A DNA stretch of 64,000 nucleotides from Megasphaera coli (GTDB lineage: Bacteria > Bacillota > Negativicutes > Veillonellales > Megasphaeraceae). Numbering within the stretch: the first letter of the stretch is position 1; the number at the start of each line of letters is the position of its first letter. Under the pieces are notes generated by a model, which searched no databases, was not told where the DNA came from, and saw nothing but the letters and a program-made list of their open reading frames with translations. The DNA lies in the NCBI RefSeq assembly GCF_900095855.1, contig NZ_FMIY01000002.1:1345696-1409695 (forward strand), read 5' to 3'. The translations under genes and the position numbers were made by a program. Of the stretch, positions 48,943 through 59,484 are shown piece after piece.

Positions 48943-50445
48943 ATGAATAGGTTGGATTATGATTTATGTTCCGTCCAGGAAGCAAGAATTCTTGTAGAAA
49001 ACGGTTGTGAAGCACAGCATCAGCTGGCGATGTTTTCACAGCGGGAATTGGACGACATTGTGGAAGCTATGGCGAATGCCGTTTATCCGCATGCAAAGGA
49101 ACTCGCGGAAATGTCGGTTCAGGAAACGGGCTTGGGCAATAGGAAAGACAAATACGTAAAAGACATTTTTGCAAGCAAATACCTTTGTCAGCGTATGAAA
49201 AGTATGAAGGTTGTCGGCATTATAAAAGAAGATGAGGAAAAAAAGACTGTCGACATCGGCATACCGGTCGGTGTTATTGTGGCGTTGCCGCCGTGTACGA
49301 GTCCCGTGTCGACAACGATTTACAATACGCTTATTGCGATAAAATCAGGGAATGCCATTATCTTCTCCCCTCATCCGCGGGCACAACACACGATTGCCGA
49401 AACCTTGTGCATCATGATGGAAGCCGGCAAAAAAGCGGGACTGCCTGACGGTGCCGTTGAGTTTTTGCGCATGGTGACGTTAAGCGGTACCAGGGAAATG
49501 ATAGGCCACAAGGATACGTCGTTGGTACTTAATACGAGTGTACCCAGGCTGCTTCCCGTTGTTCATCGATCGGGCAAACCGGCTATTTACGGCGGTCCCG
49601 GAAACGGACCGGCGTTTATAGAACGAACGGCGGATATTCGGCAGGCCGTACGGGATATCATATTCAGCCGGACTTTTGATAACGGAATTATTTCGGCGGC
49701 GGAACAATCAATCGTTGCGGAGGCTTGTATTACCGACGCGGTTCGGGAAGAGCTGAAAAAACAGGGGGCATATTTTTTGAACGAAGAAGAAGCGCATCGT
49801 ATCGGTGCGGCGCTTTTTCATCGCGATGGGCGTCCCAATTTGGAATGTGTCGGACGTACGGCCGTGGAGATTGCAGAGCAATATAACATCCCCGTGCCGG
49901 CCAATACGACGGTGCTTATTTCCGAGCAGAACTATGTTGATCCGTGTAATCCGTATGCAAAAGAAAAATTATGCCCCATCCTGGCGTTTTACGTTGAGAA
50001 AGATTGGCGCAATGCCTGTGAAAAGTGCATAGAGCTTTTATGTAATGAAGGTCGAGGCAATATGTTGGTCATTCATTCAAAAGACAAGGAAATTATTCGT
50101 GAATTTGCTTTAAAAAAACCCGTATCCCGTATTTTGGTGAATACGCCGGCAACAGTCGGCGGCATGGGGGCGACAACGAATTTGTTCCCATCCTTTACGC
50201 TGGGTATCGGTGCAGCCGGCGGGACAACGACGTCGGATAATGTTTCACCGTTAAACTTGATTAATATTCGTAAAGTAGGATATGGCGTGCGTACTGTTAA
50301 TGATATGGTGCATAACCTCGAATGTAGTAACACTCCGGTCGGAGCGGCGGCAAATGAAGCGGATTCACCGCAATATATGGCGGAACTCGTGGAAACGATT
50401 ATAGCCGAATTGGCAAAGCAGGGATTTCACGGAGGAACTGATTAA
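48943..50445 (+). CDS. CoA-acylating aldehyde dehydrogenase homologue without the catalytic Cys
   Basis: A 500-residue homologue of the second aldehyde dehydrogenase of the operon, aligned without gaps through the active site. In the active copy the nucleophile is Cys251 in GTICASEQ; here the same residue is Ser251 in GIISAAEQ. The Rossmann and glycine-rich segments (PAIYGGPGNGPAF, MGATTNLFPSFTLGIG) are kept. It therefore probably cannot form the thioacyl intermediate and may be structural, regulatory or substrate-holding. It starts with LDYDL..VQEAR like its paralogue, and ends with a helix that may be an encapsulation tag. It directly precedes the alcohol dehydrogenase. Confidence 0.88.
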   Translation: MNRLDYDLCSVQEARILVENGCEAQHQLAMFSQRELDDIVEAMANAVYPHAKELAEMSVQETGLGNRKDKYVKDIFASKYLCQRMKSMKVVGIIKEDEEKKTVDIGIPVGVIVALPPCTSPVSTTIYNTLIAIKSGNAIIFSPHPRAQHTIAETLCIMMEAGKKAGLPDGAVEFLRMVTLSGTREMIGHKDTSLVLNTSVPRLLPVVHRSGKPAIYGGPGNGPAFIERTADIRQAVRDIIFSRTFDNGIISAAEQSIVAEACITDAVREELKKQGAYFLNEEEAHRIGAALFHRDGRPNLECVGRTAVEIAEQYNIPVPANTTVLISEQNYVDPCNPYAKEKLCPILAFYVEKDWRNACEKCIELLCNEGRGNMLVIHSKDKEIIREFALKKPVSRILVNTPATVGGMGATTNLFPSFTLGIGAAGGTTTSDNVSPLNLINIRKVGYGVRTVNDMVHNLECSNTPVGAAANEADSPQYMAELVETIIAELAKQGFHGGTD

Positions 50446-51585
50446 ATGAAACAATTTCAAGTAAAGCCCAAAATTTATTTTGATGAAGGCTCGCTTGAAT
50501 TTCTGAAGGAGATTCAAGATAAGAGCGCCTTTGTTCTGTCCGATTCTATAATGGAAAAGCTCGGATACTTGCAATCTGCGGCCGATTATTTGCAATCGGC
50601 CGGCGTACGATGCAACGTATTTACGGATGTAAAGCCGGAGCCCGATGTTATAGCGGTTATGAATGCCATATCTCGTTATATGGAATATAACGGCCAGGCG
50701 ATTATTGCCTTGGGAGGCGGTTCGGCAATAGATACGGCGAAAGCAATGATTTATTTTTTGCGCCAAGCTGTAGAAAAGGCAGGGCATGCTTTTAAAAAGC
50801 CCTTGTTTATTGCCGTTCCGACGACAAGCGGTACGGGATCCGAAGTAACCGACTTTTCCGTACTCACGATTAACGGTAAAAAAACGGCCTTAATCGATAA
50901 GATAATGGTTCCGGATATTGCGATTCTGGATTCCACATGCACTAAAAACTTGCCGCCCCATGTCATTGCCGATACAGGTTTGGATGCGTTGGTCCATGCC
51001 GTTGAAGCGTATGTTTCCAAAGATGCTACGGATTGCACGGATGCATTGGCGGAAAAAGCGGTATATATCATTTATCACAACTTGGTCAGTTTCTTCAGGA
51101 ATGCCGATGACAAGGACGCACGGCAACGCATACAGCGTGCATCCTGTTTGGCCGGGATGGCGTTTACAAATACGAATTTGGGCATCACGCACAGTATGGC
51201 CCATGCTTTTGGAGGCACTTTCCATCTCTCTCACGGCCGGGCAAATGCCTTATTGATGGAACGGGTAATTGAATATAATGCGGCAGCCCCCGGTGATGAC
51301 GGCCGACGAGTAATTGAAAAATACGGCTGTCTTGCAAAAGCAATCGGCGTACCGGCCAGAACGGTACGGGAAGGGTATGTAAGCTTTGTGCAGGCGGTTC
51401 GGACACTGAAGCGGGACTTAAAAATTCCCGCTTCCATTAAGAACAGCGGCATAGCGGAAAACGATTTTATGGCGGCAGTTGAAACAATGGCCGAACAGGC
51501 GATGAACGACCGGTGTACGCCGACCAATCCGCGGACACCGACAAAAGATGAAATCGTTTCCATATATAAGAAAGCTTTTAATTAA
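50446..51585 (+). CDS. iron-containing alcohol dehydrogenase (CutO/PduQ-like)
   Basis: A 379-residue group III alcohol dehydrogenase. NAD-binding GGGSAIDTAKAM and the metal-binding pattern GITHSMAHAFGG with HGRANALLM are present. In the microcompartment it would reduce acetaldehyde to ethanol and regenerate NAD+ for the aldehyde dehydrogenase. The ATG follows the previous stop immediately with a GGAGGAAC site. Confidence 0.92.
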   Translation: MKQFQVKPKIYFDEGSLEFLKEIQDKSAFVLSDSIMEKLGYLQSAADYLQSAGVRCNVFTDVKPEPDVIAVMNAISRYMEYNGQAIIALGGGSAIDTAKAMIYFLRQAVEKAGHAFKKPLFIAVPTTSGTGSEVTDFSVLTINGKKTALIDKIMVPDIAILDSTCTKNLPPHVIADTGLDALVHAVEAYVSKDATDCTDALAEKAVYIIYHNLVSFFRNADDKDARQRIQRASCLAGMAFTNTNLGITHSMAHAFGGTFHLSHGRANALLMERVIEYNAAAPGDDGRRVIEKYGCLAKAIGVPARTVREGYVSFVQAVRTLKRDLKIPASIKNSGIAENDFMAAVETMAEQAMNDRCTPTNPRTPTKDEIVSIYKKAFN

Positions 51586-51604
51586 TTGAACGGAAAGCGA
51601 GGGA

Positions 51605-54160
51605 ATGAAATTGGACGAGAGAGAATTTTCGAACAAATTTGCACAAGCAACACAACACTTATCTCCGGAAGAAAAACAAGCGGTGTTTAAATTGTTTGCC
51701 GGTATTTCGCAGCAATTGGCCTCCGAAAATCCTGTTCCGCAGGCTGCAGGCGGTACCGCAAATTTTAATGATGATGAAGAGATCACGGGCTTGACGCCGC
51801 GGCTGGAACGCCTGAAGAATGCGTATCTTAACGTAAGACCGAGCGTTTTCGTGCGTCGCGCTGTCGTAACGACGGAAGTGTACAGAGAAAATGCGGGCAT
51901 GCCGATCAAGATATTACGGGCCTTGGCATTTAAAAAAGCCTGCGAAACGGCACCGCTCTTGATTCAGCAGGACGAACTGATTATCGGACACCCTTGCGGC
52001 AAGCCGAGAGCAGGCTGTGTGTCTCCGGAAATTTCATGGCGCTGGGTTCGCGACGAATTGGATACGATGTCCACGAGAGCACAGGACCCCTTCCAAATCA
52101 GCGAGGAAGATAAACAAACACTTCGGGAAAAGGTATTCCCCTTCTGGGAAGGTAAAAGCGTAGACGAAATTTGCCAAAAGCAATATGAAGAAGCCGGCGT
52201 TTGGTCTTTCTCGGGCGAATCCTTTGTCAGCGACTTGTCTTATCACCAAGTAAACGGCGGCGGCGATACGTGCCCGGGCTATGACGTTATTCTTGTTAAA
52301 AAGGGAATTAACGGCATTAAGCGGGAAGCGGAAGAAAAACTGGCCGCCTTGTCCATGGAAAAGCCGGAAGATATTGACAAGATTTACTTCTATAAGGCCG
52401 AAATTTTAGTATGCGAAGGCGTATTGGCATACAGCAGAAGACTTTCCGATTATGCAAGGCAATTAGGCGATCGCGAAAACGATAATCGGCGGCGCCAGGA
52501 ATTATACAAGCTGGCAGACATTATGGCGCATGTTCCGGCAAACCCGCCACGTACCTTCCATGAAGGCCTGCAGGCAGTATGGACGATGGAATCGTTGTTC
52601 AACGTGGCGGAAAACCAGACGGGTATTTCCCTCGGCCGCGTTGACCAATATTTGTATCCTGTATATAAAGCGGATCGGGAGGCGGGCCGTCTTACGAAAA
52701 AAGAGGCGTTCGAGCTTTTTTGCTGCTTTATCGTCAAATGCTCGGAAGTCATGTGGCTGTCCAGTGAAGCGGCTGCTAAATACTTTGCAGGCTATCAGCC
52801 TTTCGTCAACTGCACAATCGGCGGGCAGAAGCGCACCGGTGGAGACGCTTGCAACAATTTGACCTATTTGATTATGGATGCCGTCCGCTTTATAAAGATG
52901 TACCAGCCTTCGCTTGCGTGCCGTATTCATAACCGGTCACCGCAGAAGTACATGAAAAAAATTGTCGATGTTGTTAAAGCCGGCATGGGTTTCCCGGCAT
53001 GCCACTTCGACGATACTCATATTAAGATGATGTTGGCTAAAGGTTTTTCCTTGGAAGATGCTCGCGATTACTGCCTGATGGGTTGCGTGGAACCGCAGAA
53101 GTCCGGTCGTATTTACCAGTGGACTTCCACCGGCTATACGCAGTGGCCCATTGCTATCGAATTTGTCTTTAACCGTGGCCTCATGAAATGGCACGGCAGC
53201 GTTCAGGGCTTGGATACGGGCGATATTAATCGGTTCAAAACGTACGAGGCGTTCGATCATGCTGTAAAAGAACAGGTTAAGCACATTATCCGGCTTTCCG
53301 CTGTCGGAACGGTCATCAGCCAGCGCGTTCATCGTGAATATGCTCCGAAGCCGTATATGTCATCCTTAGTGGAAGGTTGTATGGAAAAAGGCTTGGACGT
53401 GACGGAAGGCGGCGCTCTTGTAAACAGCGGCCCCGGCCTGATTTTTTCCGGCCTCAGCACGTACGCCGACTCCATGGCGGCCGTTAAAAAGTTGGTCTTT
53501 GAAGAAGGCAAATATACATTGGCACAGTTTAAGGCGGCATTGGATGCCAACTTTGAAGGGTATGAACAGTTACGGACGGATTGTCTGAATGCGCCGAAGT
53601 TCGGCAATGACGATGATTATGTCGATCAGATTGCGGCGGATATCGTCAATTGGACGGAAGACGAACATAATAAGTTCGACATGCTTTTTGCAAAATTCAG
53701 CCACGGCACCTTGTCCATTTCCAACAACACGCCGATTGGGGAATTGACGGCCGCAACGCCGAACGGTCGTCTTGCATGGACGCCGTTGTCGGACGGTATC
53801 AGCCCCACGCAAGGTGCGGATAAGCTCGGCCCGACGGCTATTATTAAGTCTGTCAGCAAGATGAATTGCGATGCCATGACAATCGGCATGGTTCATAATT
53901 TCAAGCTGCTCAAGGGTATTTTGGAAACACCGGAAGGTGAAAACGGGCTGATTACACTGTTGAGAACGGCCTCTATTCTGGGGAACGGGCAAATGCAGTT
54001 CAGCTATGTCGATAATGAAGTGTTGAAGAAGGCACAGCAGGAACCGGATAAGTATCGCGATCTGATTATTCGCGTTGCCGGGTACAGCGCATACTTTGTC
54101 GAACTGTGCAAGGAAGTGCAGGACGAAATCATCAGCAGAACGATGTTGGAGCACTTTTAA
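51605..54160 (+). CDS. cutC: choline trimethylamine-lyase (glycyl radical enzyme)
   Basis: An 851-residue glycyl radical enzyme cleaving choline to trimethylamine and acetaldehyde. Cys494 and Glu496 lie in [18 protein letters not shown], the CutC-type context, and Gly826 is the radical site in VAGYSAYF. Asp210 in [14 protein letters not shown] and Phe in [13 protein letters not shown] match choline-pocket residues of characterised CutC, unlike glycerol dehydratase or pyruvate formate-lyase. The first ~50 residues are an extra segment (with a Gln/Ala-rich stretch) that may serve in encapsulation. Presence implies trimethylamine production. It is activated by CutD, encoded 98 bases on. Confidence 0.95.
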   Translation: MKLDEREFSNKFAQATQHLSPEEKQAVFKLFAGISQQLASENPVPQAAGGTANFNDDEEITGLTPRLERLKNAYLNVRPSVFVRRAVVTTEVYRENAGMPIKILRALAFKKACETAPLLIQQDELIIGHPCGKPRAGCVSPEISWRWVRDELDTMSTRAQDPFQISEEDKQTLREKVFPFWEGKSVDEICQKQYEEAGVWSFSGESFVSDLSYHQVNGGGDTCPGYDVILVKKGINGIKREAEEKLAALSMEKPEDIDKIYFYKAEILVCEGVLAYSRRLSDYARQLGDRENDNRRRQELYKLADIMAHVPANPPRTFHEGLQAVWTMESLFNVAENQTGISLGRVDQYLYPVYKADREAGRLTKKEAFELFCCFIVKCSEVMWLSSEAAAKYFAGYQPFVNCTIGGQKRTGGDACNNLTYLIMDAVRFIKMYQPSLACRIHNRSPQKYMKKIVDVVKAGMGFPACHFDDTHIKMMLAKGFSLEDARDYCLMGCVEPQKSGRIYQWTSTGYTQWPIAIEFVFNRGLMKWHGSVQGLDTGDINRFKTYEAFDHAVKEQVKHIIRLSAVGTVISQRVHREYAPKPYMSSLVEGCMEKGLDVTEGGALVNSGPGLIFSGLSTYADSMAAVKKLVFEEGKYTLAQFKAALDANFEGYEQLRTDCLNAPKFGNDDDYVDQIAADIVNWTEDEHNKFDMLFAKFSHGTLSISNNTPIGELTAATPNGRLAWTPLSDGISPTQGADKLGPTAIIKSVSKMNCDAMTIGMVHNFKLLKGILETPEGENGLITLLRTASILGNGQMQFSYVDNEVLKKAQQEPDKYRDLIIRVAGYSAYFVELCKEVQDEIISRTMLEHF

Positions 54161-54173
54161 GTGATTTCCCCCC

Positions 54174-54212
54174 CCGGCCGTACTGCAATCAAGGCGGCTG
54201 CAGTACGGCCGG
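54174..54212 (+). other. cutC-cutD intercistronic hairpin
   Basis: CCGGCCGTACTGCA and TGCAGTACGGCCGG form a perfect 14-bp stem with an 11-base loop, flanked by C-rich and G-rich runs. There is no T-run, so it is unlikely to be a simple terminator; it may stabilise the cutC mRNA or lower cutD expression relative to cutC. Confidence 0.75.
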
Positions 54213-54258
54213 ACGGGGGCGTATAACCGGTAAACCGTAAGGCGGAGATGAGGAAATA

Positions 54259-55218
54259 ATGGAAGTCAGGCCGCTCCTGAGTTTGGAACGAAAAGCGCGT
54301 ATATTCAATATGCAAAAATATTCCATTTACGATGGACCCGGCATTCGCACCATTATTTTTTTCAAAGGATGCCCGCTGCGGTGTCAATGGTGTGCGAATC
54401 CGGAAGGATTGGAAAAAAAGTACCAAGTCATGTTTCAGGAAGAACTGTGCATCCACTGCGGTAAATGTGTTGCCGTATGTCCTGTCAAAATTCATTATAT
54501 GGACGACAGCGGCGACAGCATAAAACACAAGGTCCGACGTGATATTAACTGCACCGGCTGCCGCTCCTGCGAAACCGTGTGTCCGCGCCAGGCACTTAAT
54601 ATTGCCGGTAAGGACTTGACCATAACGGAAGTGTTGGATTTTATTCAACAGGATGCCGCTTTTTATCAAAGCTCCGGCGGCGGTGTTACCCTAAGCGGCG
54701 GCGAGGTCTGTACGCAGCCCGTGTTTGCGGTTAACTTACTGATGGAATGCAAAAAATTGGGTATTAATACGGCTATTGAAACAAGCGGATATGCGGAATT
54801 GGACGCGATTCTCGAGCTTGCACAGTTTAGCGACTTGTTTTTATACGATATTAAAAATATCAATTCGGATCAACACGAAGTACTTACGGGAGTAAGGAAT
54901 GAAAAAATTCTTCGCAACCTGACGGAATTGATTCAGCGCGGTTATAAAGTAAAAGTACGCATGCCCATGATTAAAGGGCTGAATACGTCGGAAGAAATTA
55001 TTCGGAAAACGATGGAATTTTTAAAGTCCTTCCACGGACGGCCGAACTTTTTAGGTGTAGACCTGTTGCCGTATCATAAGCTGGGCGTCAACAAATATAA
55101 ACAGTTAGGAAAAATATACCCTATTGAAGCGGACGTAGCCATGACGGAAGATGACTTGACCCGTATTGAAGGATGGATTGGCGAATACGGGTTGGATGCC
55201 AAGATTATACGGCATTAA
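54259..55218 (+). CDS. cutD: choline TMA-lyase activating enzyme (radical SAM)
   Basis: A 319-residue radical SAM activase that installs the glycyl radical on CutC. The cluster motif is [12 protein letters not shown] (about residues 36-43), followed by two ferredoxin-type clusters [12 protein letters not shown] and [12 protein letters not shown], then the SAM-binding TIM barrel ([12 protein letters not shown]). It sits after cutC with a hairpin between. Confidence 0.95.
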   Translation: MEVRPLLSLERKARIFNMQKYSIYDGPGIRTIIFFKGCPLRCQWCANPEGLEKKYQVMFQEELCIHCGKCVAVCPVKIHYMDDSGDSIKHKVRRDINCTGCRSCETVCPRQALNIAGKDLTITEVLDFIQQDAAFYQSSGGGVTLSGGEVCTQPVFAVNLLMECKKLGINTAIETSGYAELDAILELAQFSDLFLYDIKNINSDQHEVLTGVRNEKILRNLTELIQRGYKVKVRMPMIKGLNTSEEIIRKTMEFLKSFHGRPNFLGVDLLPYHKLGVNKYKQLGKIYPIEADVAMTEDDLTRIEGWIGEYGLDAKIIRH

Positions 55219-55238
55219 TTTTGACGGGAGAGTGTGTG

Positions 55239-55589
55239 ATGACAGACGGGATGGAGAGTAAAACCAGAATTATTCAGGAATACGTTCCCGGTAAGCAGGT
55301 CACGTTAGCACATATTATTGCCTCGCCGGTTCGTGATATTTACGAACGACTGGGCATTGAAGAAAGCGGTGCAATCGGGATTGCGACACTTACTCCCTGT
55401 GAAACGGCGATTATTGCGGCGGACATTGCCACAAAGGCTTCAGACGTGGAAATCGGTTTTCTGGATCGTTTTACGGGCTCCCTGGTTATTTCGGGAGATG
55501 TTGCCAGCGTCGGAACGGCCATGGAGGCCATTAATACGATCCTGGCCGACTTATTGGGATTTACGCCGGCAATGATTACGCGAACATGA
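55239..55589 (+). CDS. eutS: EutS/PduU-type permuted BMC shell protein
   Basis: A 116-residue circularly permuted BMC-H protein ([21 protein letters not shown] then [22 protein letters not shown]). These form hexamers with a central beta-barrel cap. ATG 55239 is chosen over upstream in-frame codons because GGGAG precedes it and the earlier part is unlike the family. It overlaps the next gene by four bases. Confidence 0.93.
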   Translation: MTDGMESKTRIIQEYVPGKQVTLAHIIASPVRDIYERLGIEESGAIGIATLTPCETAIIAADIATKASDVEIGFLDRFTGSLVISGDVASVGTAMEAINTILADLLGFTPAMITRT

Positions 55590-56029
55590 AGAAGAAAATT
55601 ATGATTATCGGTCCGCGGCAAGCGGGCAAGTCAACGCTGGCAAACTTGTTGGAACGGACGGCGCGACCGTTAAAAAAGACCCAGGATGCTGTTTTCGGCA
55701 AGAAAACCATCGACGTGCCTGCAGCATATTTGGAAAACACGATGATGTACAAATATATCATCGCCCTGTCTCAGATGGCCGGACACGTGTTGATGCTTGC
55801 CGATCAGTCAAACCCGACAGAAGTGTATTCTCCCGGATTTGCCAGGATATTCACGTGTCCCGTTACGGGCGTGATTACGAAAAGCGATTTACATCCGGAG
55901 AATTATGAGAAATGCGTAGTCCAGTTGAAGCGGGCCGGATTGGAAGAACCGTTTTTTTGCATGGCTGAGCAGGACGAAGAAAAGCTGAAGCTCTTGGAAA
56001 CCCGATTGGAACAAGTCGCAGCCAGCTGA
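55586..56029 (+). CDS. eutP: EutP/PduV-type P-loop protein
   Basis: A 147-residue P-loop protein with Walker [17 protein letters not shown] at the start and ITKSDLH as a G4-like motif. EutP/PduV proteins are associated with microcompartments; roles suggested include acetate kinase-like activity or shell positioning. The role here is not known. Confidence 0.88.
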   Translation: MKKKIMIIGPRQAGKSTLANLLERTARPLKKTQDAVFGKKTIDVPAAYLENTMMYKYIIALSQMAGHVLMLADQSNPTEVYSPGFARIFTCPVTGVITKSDLHPENYEKCVVQLKRAGLEEPFFCMAEQDEEKLKLLETRLEQVAAS

Positions 56030-56055
56030 AGTTCTATAAAAAGGGGGGTGGTACA

Positions 56056-56712
56056 TTGCAGTATATAACGGAAATGGACTTGCGAAGAAAATACAGAGAA
56101 GAACCGTTTGAAACGTATCGGTTGGGAAGCGGCGTAAAATTGACGCCCGAAGCAAAACAGTTTTTAACGGATCGGCGCATTACGATAGCTGCGGATTGTA
56201 AAATTGCAGAAATGCGATCGGCGTCGACGGTTGATGAAAACGGCATAACTTGCAAGGAAGAATTGACCATGCTCTTTTACCGGATAGAAGCGGTGGAGGC
56301 GGAGATGCTGTTAGCAGCCGAATGGTTTTCGGGCCATGAAGAATGCTCCGTTGCCGGTGAAATCCTTTCCTTATGCCGGATAGTGTATCATGCTCGAACG
56401 GCGTGCCTGCAGGGCAAACAGCCGGAAGCGCCGACCTTTTGGAACTGCAGCCTTGAGGAACTTCATGGAAAGGTGAATACGGAGCTGTTCCCGTTCTCTT
56501 TGGACAGCCTGCCCCATACCGGCGATTTGCGTTTGAAGGTGTTGATGTTGAATCGCCTGCGAACCGAAGCGTTGACTGCGATACTCGTAGTTCGGCAGTT
56601 GCGCGGAGCGAATGAGAATGACGGACTTTATACGGGGCTGAGAGATGTCTTGCAGACATTGGCGGATGTGCTTTGTATCATGATGGGAAAGTATATAAGA
56701 GGAAATATATGA
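56056..56712 (+). CDS. EutT-like protein without metal-site cysteines
   Basis: A 218-residue protein. Its N terminus (YITEMDLRRKY then LTPEAKQFLTDRRITI) and a C-terminal helix (LNRLRTEALTAILVVRQL) match EutT, the ethanolamine-type cob(I)alamin adenosyltransferase. The HX11CCXXC metal site of EutT is not found. CutC needs no cobalamin, so the product is likely a scaffold or adaptor rather than an active adenosyltransferase. The TTG start follows AAGGGGGG. It overlaps EutJ by four bases. Confidence 0.7.
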   Translation: MQYITEMDLRRKYREEPFETYRLGSGVKLTPEAKQFLTDRRITIAADCKIAEMRSASTVDENGITCKEELTMLFYRIEAVEAEMLLAAEWFSGHEECSVAGEILSLCRIVYHARTACLQGKQPEAPTFWNCSLEELHGKVNTELFPFSLDSLPHTGDLRLKVLMLNRLRTEALTAILVVRQLRGANENDGLYTGLRDVLQTLADVLCIMMGKYIRGNI

Positions 56713-57554
56713 AAGAAATGAACTCGGATTTTACGTATTGCAATAATTTGATAGAAGCCTTTGAGTCGGTTGTGAAAACTCCCGTAACGACACCGTCTCC
56801 CGCGTATTATACGGGAGTGGATCTGGGCACCGCGTTTATCGTCGTGGCCGTTTTGGATTCTGAATTTCATCCGATTGCCGGCGAATATCGTTATGCCAAT
56901 GTAGTAAAGGACGGCATGGTAGTCGACTACTTAGGGGCCATCAGAATCGTACGGGAAATGAAGGAGAGCCTGGAACGGAAGCTGGGTGTTGAATTGCGGT
57001 TTGCGGCGGCAGCCTTACCGCCGGGAACTTTTGAACTTGATTCGGGCGCCATTAAGCATGTTGTTGAAGGGGCCGGGTTTGAAGTAACGGCCTTATTGGA
57101 TGAACCGACTGCGGCGAATGCGGTGTTAAAAATCAGGGATGGCGCTATTGTCGATATCGGCGGCGGCACTACGGGCATTGCCGTCGTAAAAGGCGGCGAA
57201 GTCGTATATGTTGCCGATGAGCCGACAGGCGGAACGCACTTCTCGCTGGTTATATCGGGAGCTTATAAAATGGCCTTTGACGATGCGGAATTATATAAGC
57301 GGGATGAAACACATCATAAAGAGGTATTTCCCATATTACAGCCGGTCATTGAGAAAGTTGCTTCCATTATTTCGCGACATACGCAGGGAAGGGACGTAAA
57401 GGAAGTATATCTGGTCGGCGGCACATGTTGTTTAACGGGTATTGAAGACATTATTGAGAAGCGTACGGGGATTGTGACTAAAAAACCGCAGAATCCCATG
57501 TTCGTAACGCCGCTCGGCATTGCACTGAGCTGCAAACAGGGCGAACGGGAGTAG
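56709..57554 (+). CDS. eutJ: EutJ-like chaperone (Hsp70/ParM fold)
   Basis: A 281-residue actin/Hsp70-fold protein (YYTGVDLGTAFIVVAVLD, ALLDEPTAANAV, VDIGGGTTGIAV, EVYLVGGTCCLTGIED) of the EutJ family. It is thought to help assembly or enzyme reactivation in microcompartments. ATG 56709 overlaps the previous stop and follows AAGAGG. Confidence 0.9.
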   Translation: MKEMNSDFTYCNNLIEAFESVVKTPVTTPSPAYYTGVDLGTAFIVVAVLDSEFHPIAGEYRYANVVKDGMVVDYLGAIRIVREMKESLERKLGVELRFAAAALPPGTFELDSGAIKHVVEGAGFEVTALLDEPTAANAVLKIRDGAIVDIGGGTTGIAVVKGGEVVYVADEPTGGTHFSLVISGAYKMAFDDAELYKRDETHHKEVFPILQPVIEKVASIISRHTQGRDVKEVYLVGGTCCLTGIEDIIEKRTGIVTKKPQNPMFVTPLGIALSCKQGERE

Positions 57555-57558
57555 TCGG

Positions 57559-57867
57559 ATGGAGTGGAAAATTATCAAATCGCCTGCGGAAGGGACGATG
57601 AATATACTGTTACGGCGTAAGAGCTCACCCGTTTCTCAGGGCATTCCCAAGTGTGACGCAATCGGTCTTGTCCAAGGTCGCCTGATCGATATGATTGTTG
57701 CGGCGGACATTGCCGAAAAAGCTGCCGGTGTCGTCGTTGAAGATATTCGCGGAAGCTGTCCGCAAAACCTGATTCTTATCGCTGTTTTCGGTGATACGGC
57801 GTCGGTTGAGGCGGCAATCGAGAATATCCGTAAAAAATTCAAAGAAAATAAACAGGTGACGGAATGA
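57559..57867 (+). CDS. divergent BMC-domain shell protein
   Basis: A 102-residue protein with one BMC domain after an unusual 30-residue N-terminal extension (MEWKIIKSPAEGTMNILLRRK). The domain reads DAIGLVQGRLIDMIVAADIAEK and VFGDTASVEAAIENI. The extension and unusual pore region set it apart from the three standard BMC-H proteins. It overlaps the next gene by four bases. Confidence 0.82.
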   Translation: MEWKIIKSPAEGTMNILLRRKSSPVSQGIPKCDAIGLVQGRLIDMIVAADIAEKAAGVVVEDIRGSCPQNLILIAVFGDTASVEAAIENIRKKFKENKQVTE

Positions 57868-58124
57868 TTGCGGCAAAAGTAATAGACAATATATGGGCGA
57901 CACGAAAAGCGGATTGCCTGGTGGGTATGAAGTTTATGATTGTAGAAATTATAGACGGTAAAGATACGGGCCGCCGACTGATTGCGGCGGATTTGATTAA
58001 TGCCGGCATCGGTGAAAATGTCATTGTCAGCTTGGGAAGTTCGGCACGACAGTTGTTCGAGCCGAATACGATTCCGATTGATGCCGTGATTATCGGCATC
58101 ATTGATGAAGAATGTAAGTTTTGA
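57864..58124 (+). CDS. eutN: EutN/CcmL-type vertex protein (BMC-P)
   Basis: An 86-residue pentamer-forming shell protein (MIAAKVIDNIWATRKADCLVG, IPIDAVIIGIID) that caps the vertices of the polyhedron. Confidence 0.95.
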   Translation: MIAAKVIDNIWATRKADCLVGMKFMIVEIIDGKDTGRRLIAADLINAGIGENVIVSLGSSARQLFEPNTIPIDAVIIGIIDEECKF

Positions 58125-58143
58125 TTGGTGGAGGTGATTCCGC

Positions 58144-59484
58144 TTGGATGTTTTGAGCAGAGTACGGGAGGCCGGCGTTATCGGTGCCGGTGGGGCGGGC
58201 TTTCCTACTCATGTGAAATTAAATGCTGCAGCGGAATATGTTTTACTGAACGGAGCGGAGTGTGAACCCCTGCTTCGCGTGGATCAACAACTCATGGCGG
58301 TATATACCGATGAAATAATTACGGGATTGGTTGCGGCCGGCGAACAGGTGCAGGCGTCCGAGGCGATTATAGGTATTAAGGGAAAGCATAAAGACGTCAT
58401 AGAAGCTCTGTCGGAACGCATTAAAGCCTTGGGTTTTGAGTCATATGTGAGCATTCACATACTGCCGGACATCTACCCTGCCGGTGACGAACATGTTCTG
58501 GTTTATGAATTAACCGGCAGAATCGTTCCGGAAGGAGGCATTCCGCTGGCCGTAAAATGCGTTGTCATTAATGCGGAAACGGCCTTGAATGTTGCCCGCG
58601 CGCTGCAAGGCCATAACGTCACGGAAACGTATATTACGTTACAAGGAGATATTCCCTGTCCTATGACCGTCAAGGCTCCTGTGGGAATTCCGGTTATGGA
58701 GGTTTTGCGCCGGAGCGGCATCGACGACTTTACGGGCTACAGCGTAATTGACGGCGGGCCGATGATGGGAGCCGTTATGAATGACTACAACGGATATATT
58801 ACGAAGAAGAACAAGGGTTTTATTATTCTTCGCAAGGACCATTACCTGATTCGAAAAAAGATGATGACCGAACAGCAGGCACGGGTTATCGGGAAAACGG
58901 CCTGTGAACAGTGTCGCATGTGTACGGATTTGTGCCCGCGGTATTTGTTGGGGCACGACTTGCAGCCGCATAAGCTCATGCGTACGATGAAGTACATGCC
59001 CGGCGAGCTTGCGGAAGCGGTGACGGCATCACTTTGCAGCCAATGCAATTTATGTGAAATGTTTTCCTGTCCCGCCCACTTAAGCCCGCGAAGTATTAAC
59101 GGCTGGTATAAGGGCAGGATGAAAGAGGCCGATATTAAATATACGCCGTCCGCAGCCGATTACAAAACTAAAGAAATGCGCAGTTACCGCATGGTACCCA
59201 GCAAGCGGCTTATTGCAAGATTGGGGCTTGCTGCTTTTAACGGCGATGCGCCGCTTACGAACCCGGAGTGGCATGTAAAGGAAGTTTCGATTATGCTCAG
59301 CCAGCATGCGGGAGTTCCGGCAGAACCGATTGTTTGCGAAGGCGATACGGTTAAGGCCGGCCAGGTTATCGGCAAAATTCGGGCAGGAAGTCTCGGCGCC
59401 CCGGTGCATGCAAGTCGGGACGGGCAGGTAGTAAGCGTGACGGATAAGATGATTACGATAAAGGTGGAAGCGGCTTATGTATAA
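58144..59484 (+). CDS. pduS: PduS-like flavo-iron-sulfur protein
   Basis: A 446-residue RnfC-like protein with an FMN-binding part (GVIGAGGAGFPTHVKL near the start) and two ferredoxin-like clusters CEQCRMCTDLCP and CSQCNLCEMFSCP (about 259-310), followed by a lipoyl/HlyD-like C-terminal segment. PduS moves electrons in propanediol microcompartments, in that case to cobalamin; here no B12 enzyme is present, so it may balance NADH or serve CutD. TTG start at 58144. Overlaps pduT by eight bases. Confidence 0.92.
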   Translation: MDVLSRVREAGVIGAGGAGFPTHVKLNAAAEYVLLNGAECEPLLRVDQQLMAVYTDEIITGLVAAGEQVQASEAIIGIKGKHKDVIEALSERIKALGFESYVSIHILPDIYPAGDEHVLVYELTGRIVPEGGIPLAVKCVVINAETALNVARALQGHNVTETYITLQGDIPCPMTVKAPVGIPVMEVLRRSGIDDFTGYSVIDGGPMMGAVMNDYNGYITKKNKGFIILRKDHYLIRKKMMTEQQARVIGKTACEQCRMCTDLCPRYLLGHDLQPHKLMRTMKYMPGELAEAVTASLCSQCNLCEMFSCPAHLSPRSINGWYKGRMKEADIKYTPSAADYKTKEMRSYRMVPSKRLIARLGLAAFNGDAPLTNPEWHVKEVSIMLSQHAGVPAEPIVCEGDTVKAGQVIGKIRAGSLGAPVHASRDGQVVSVTDKMITIKVEAAYV

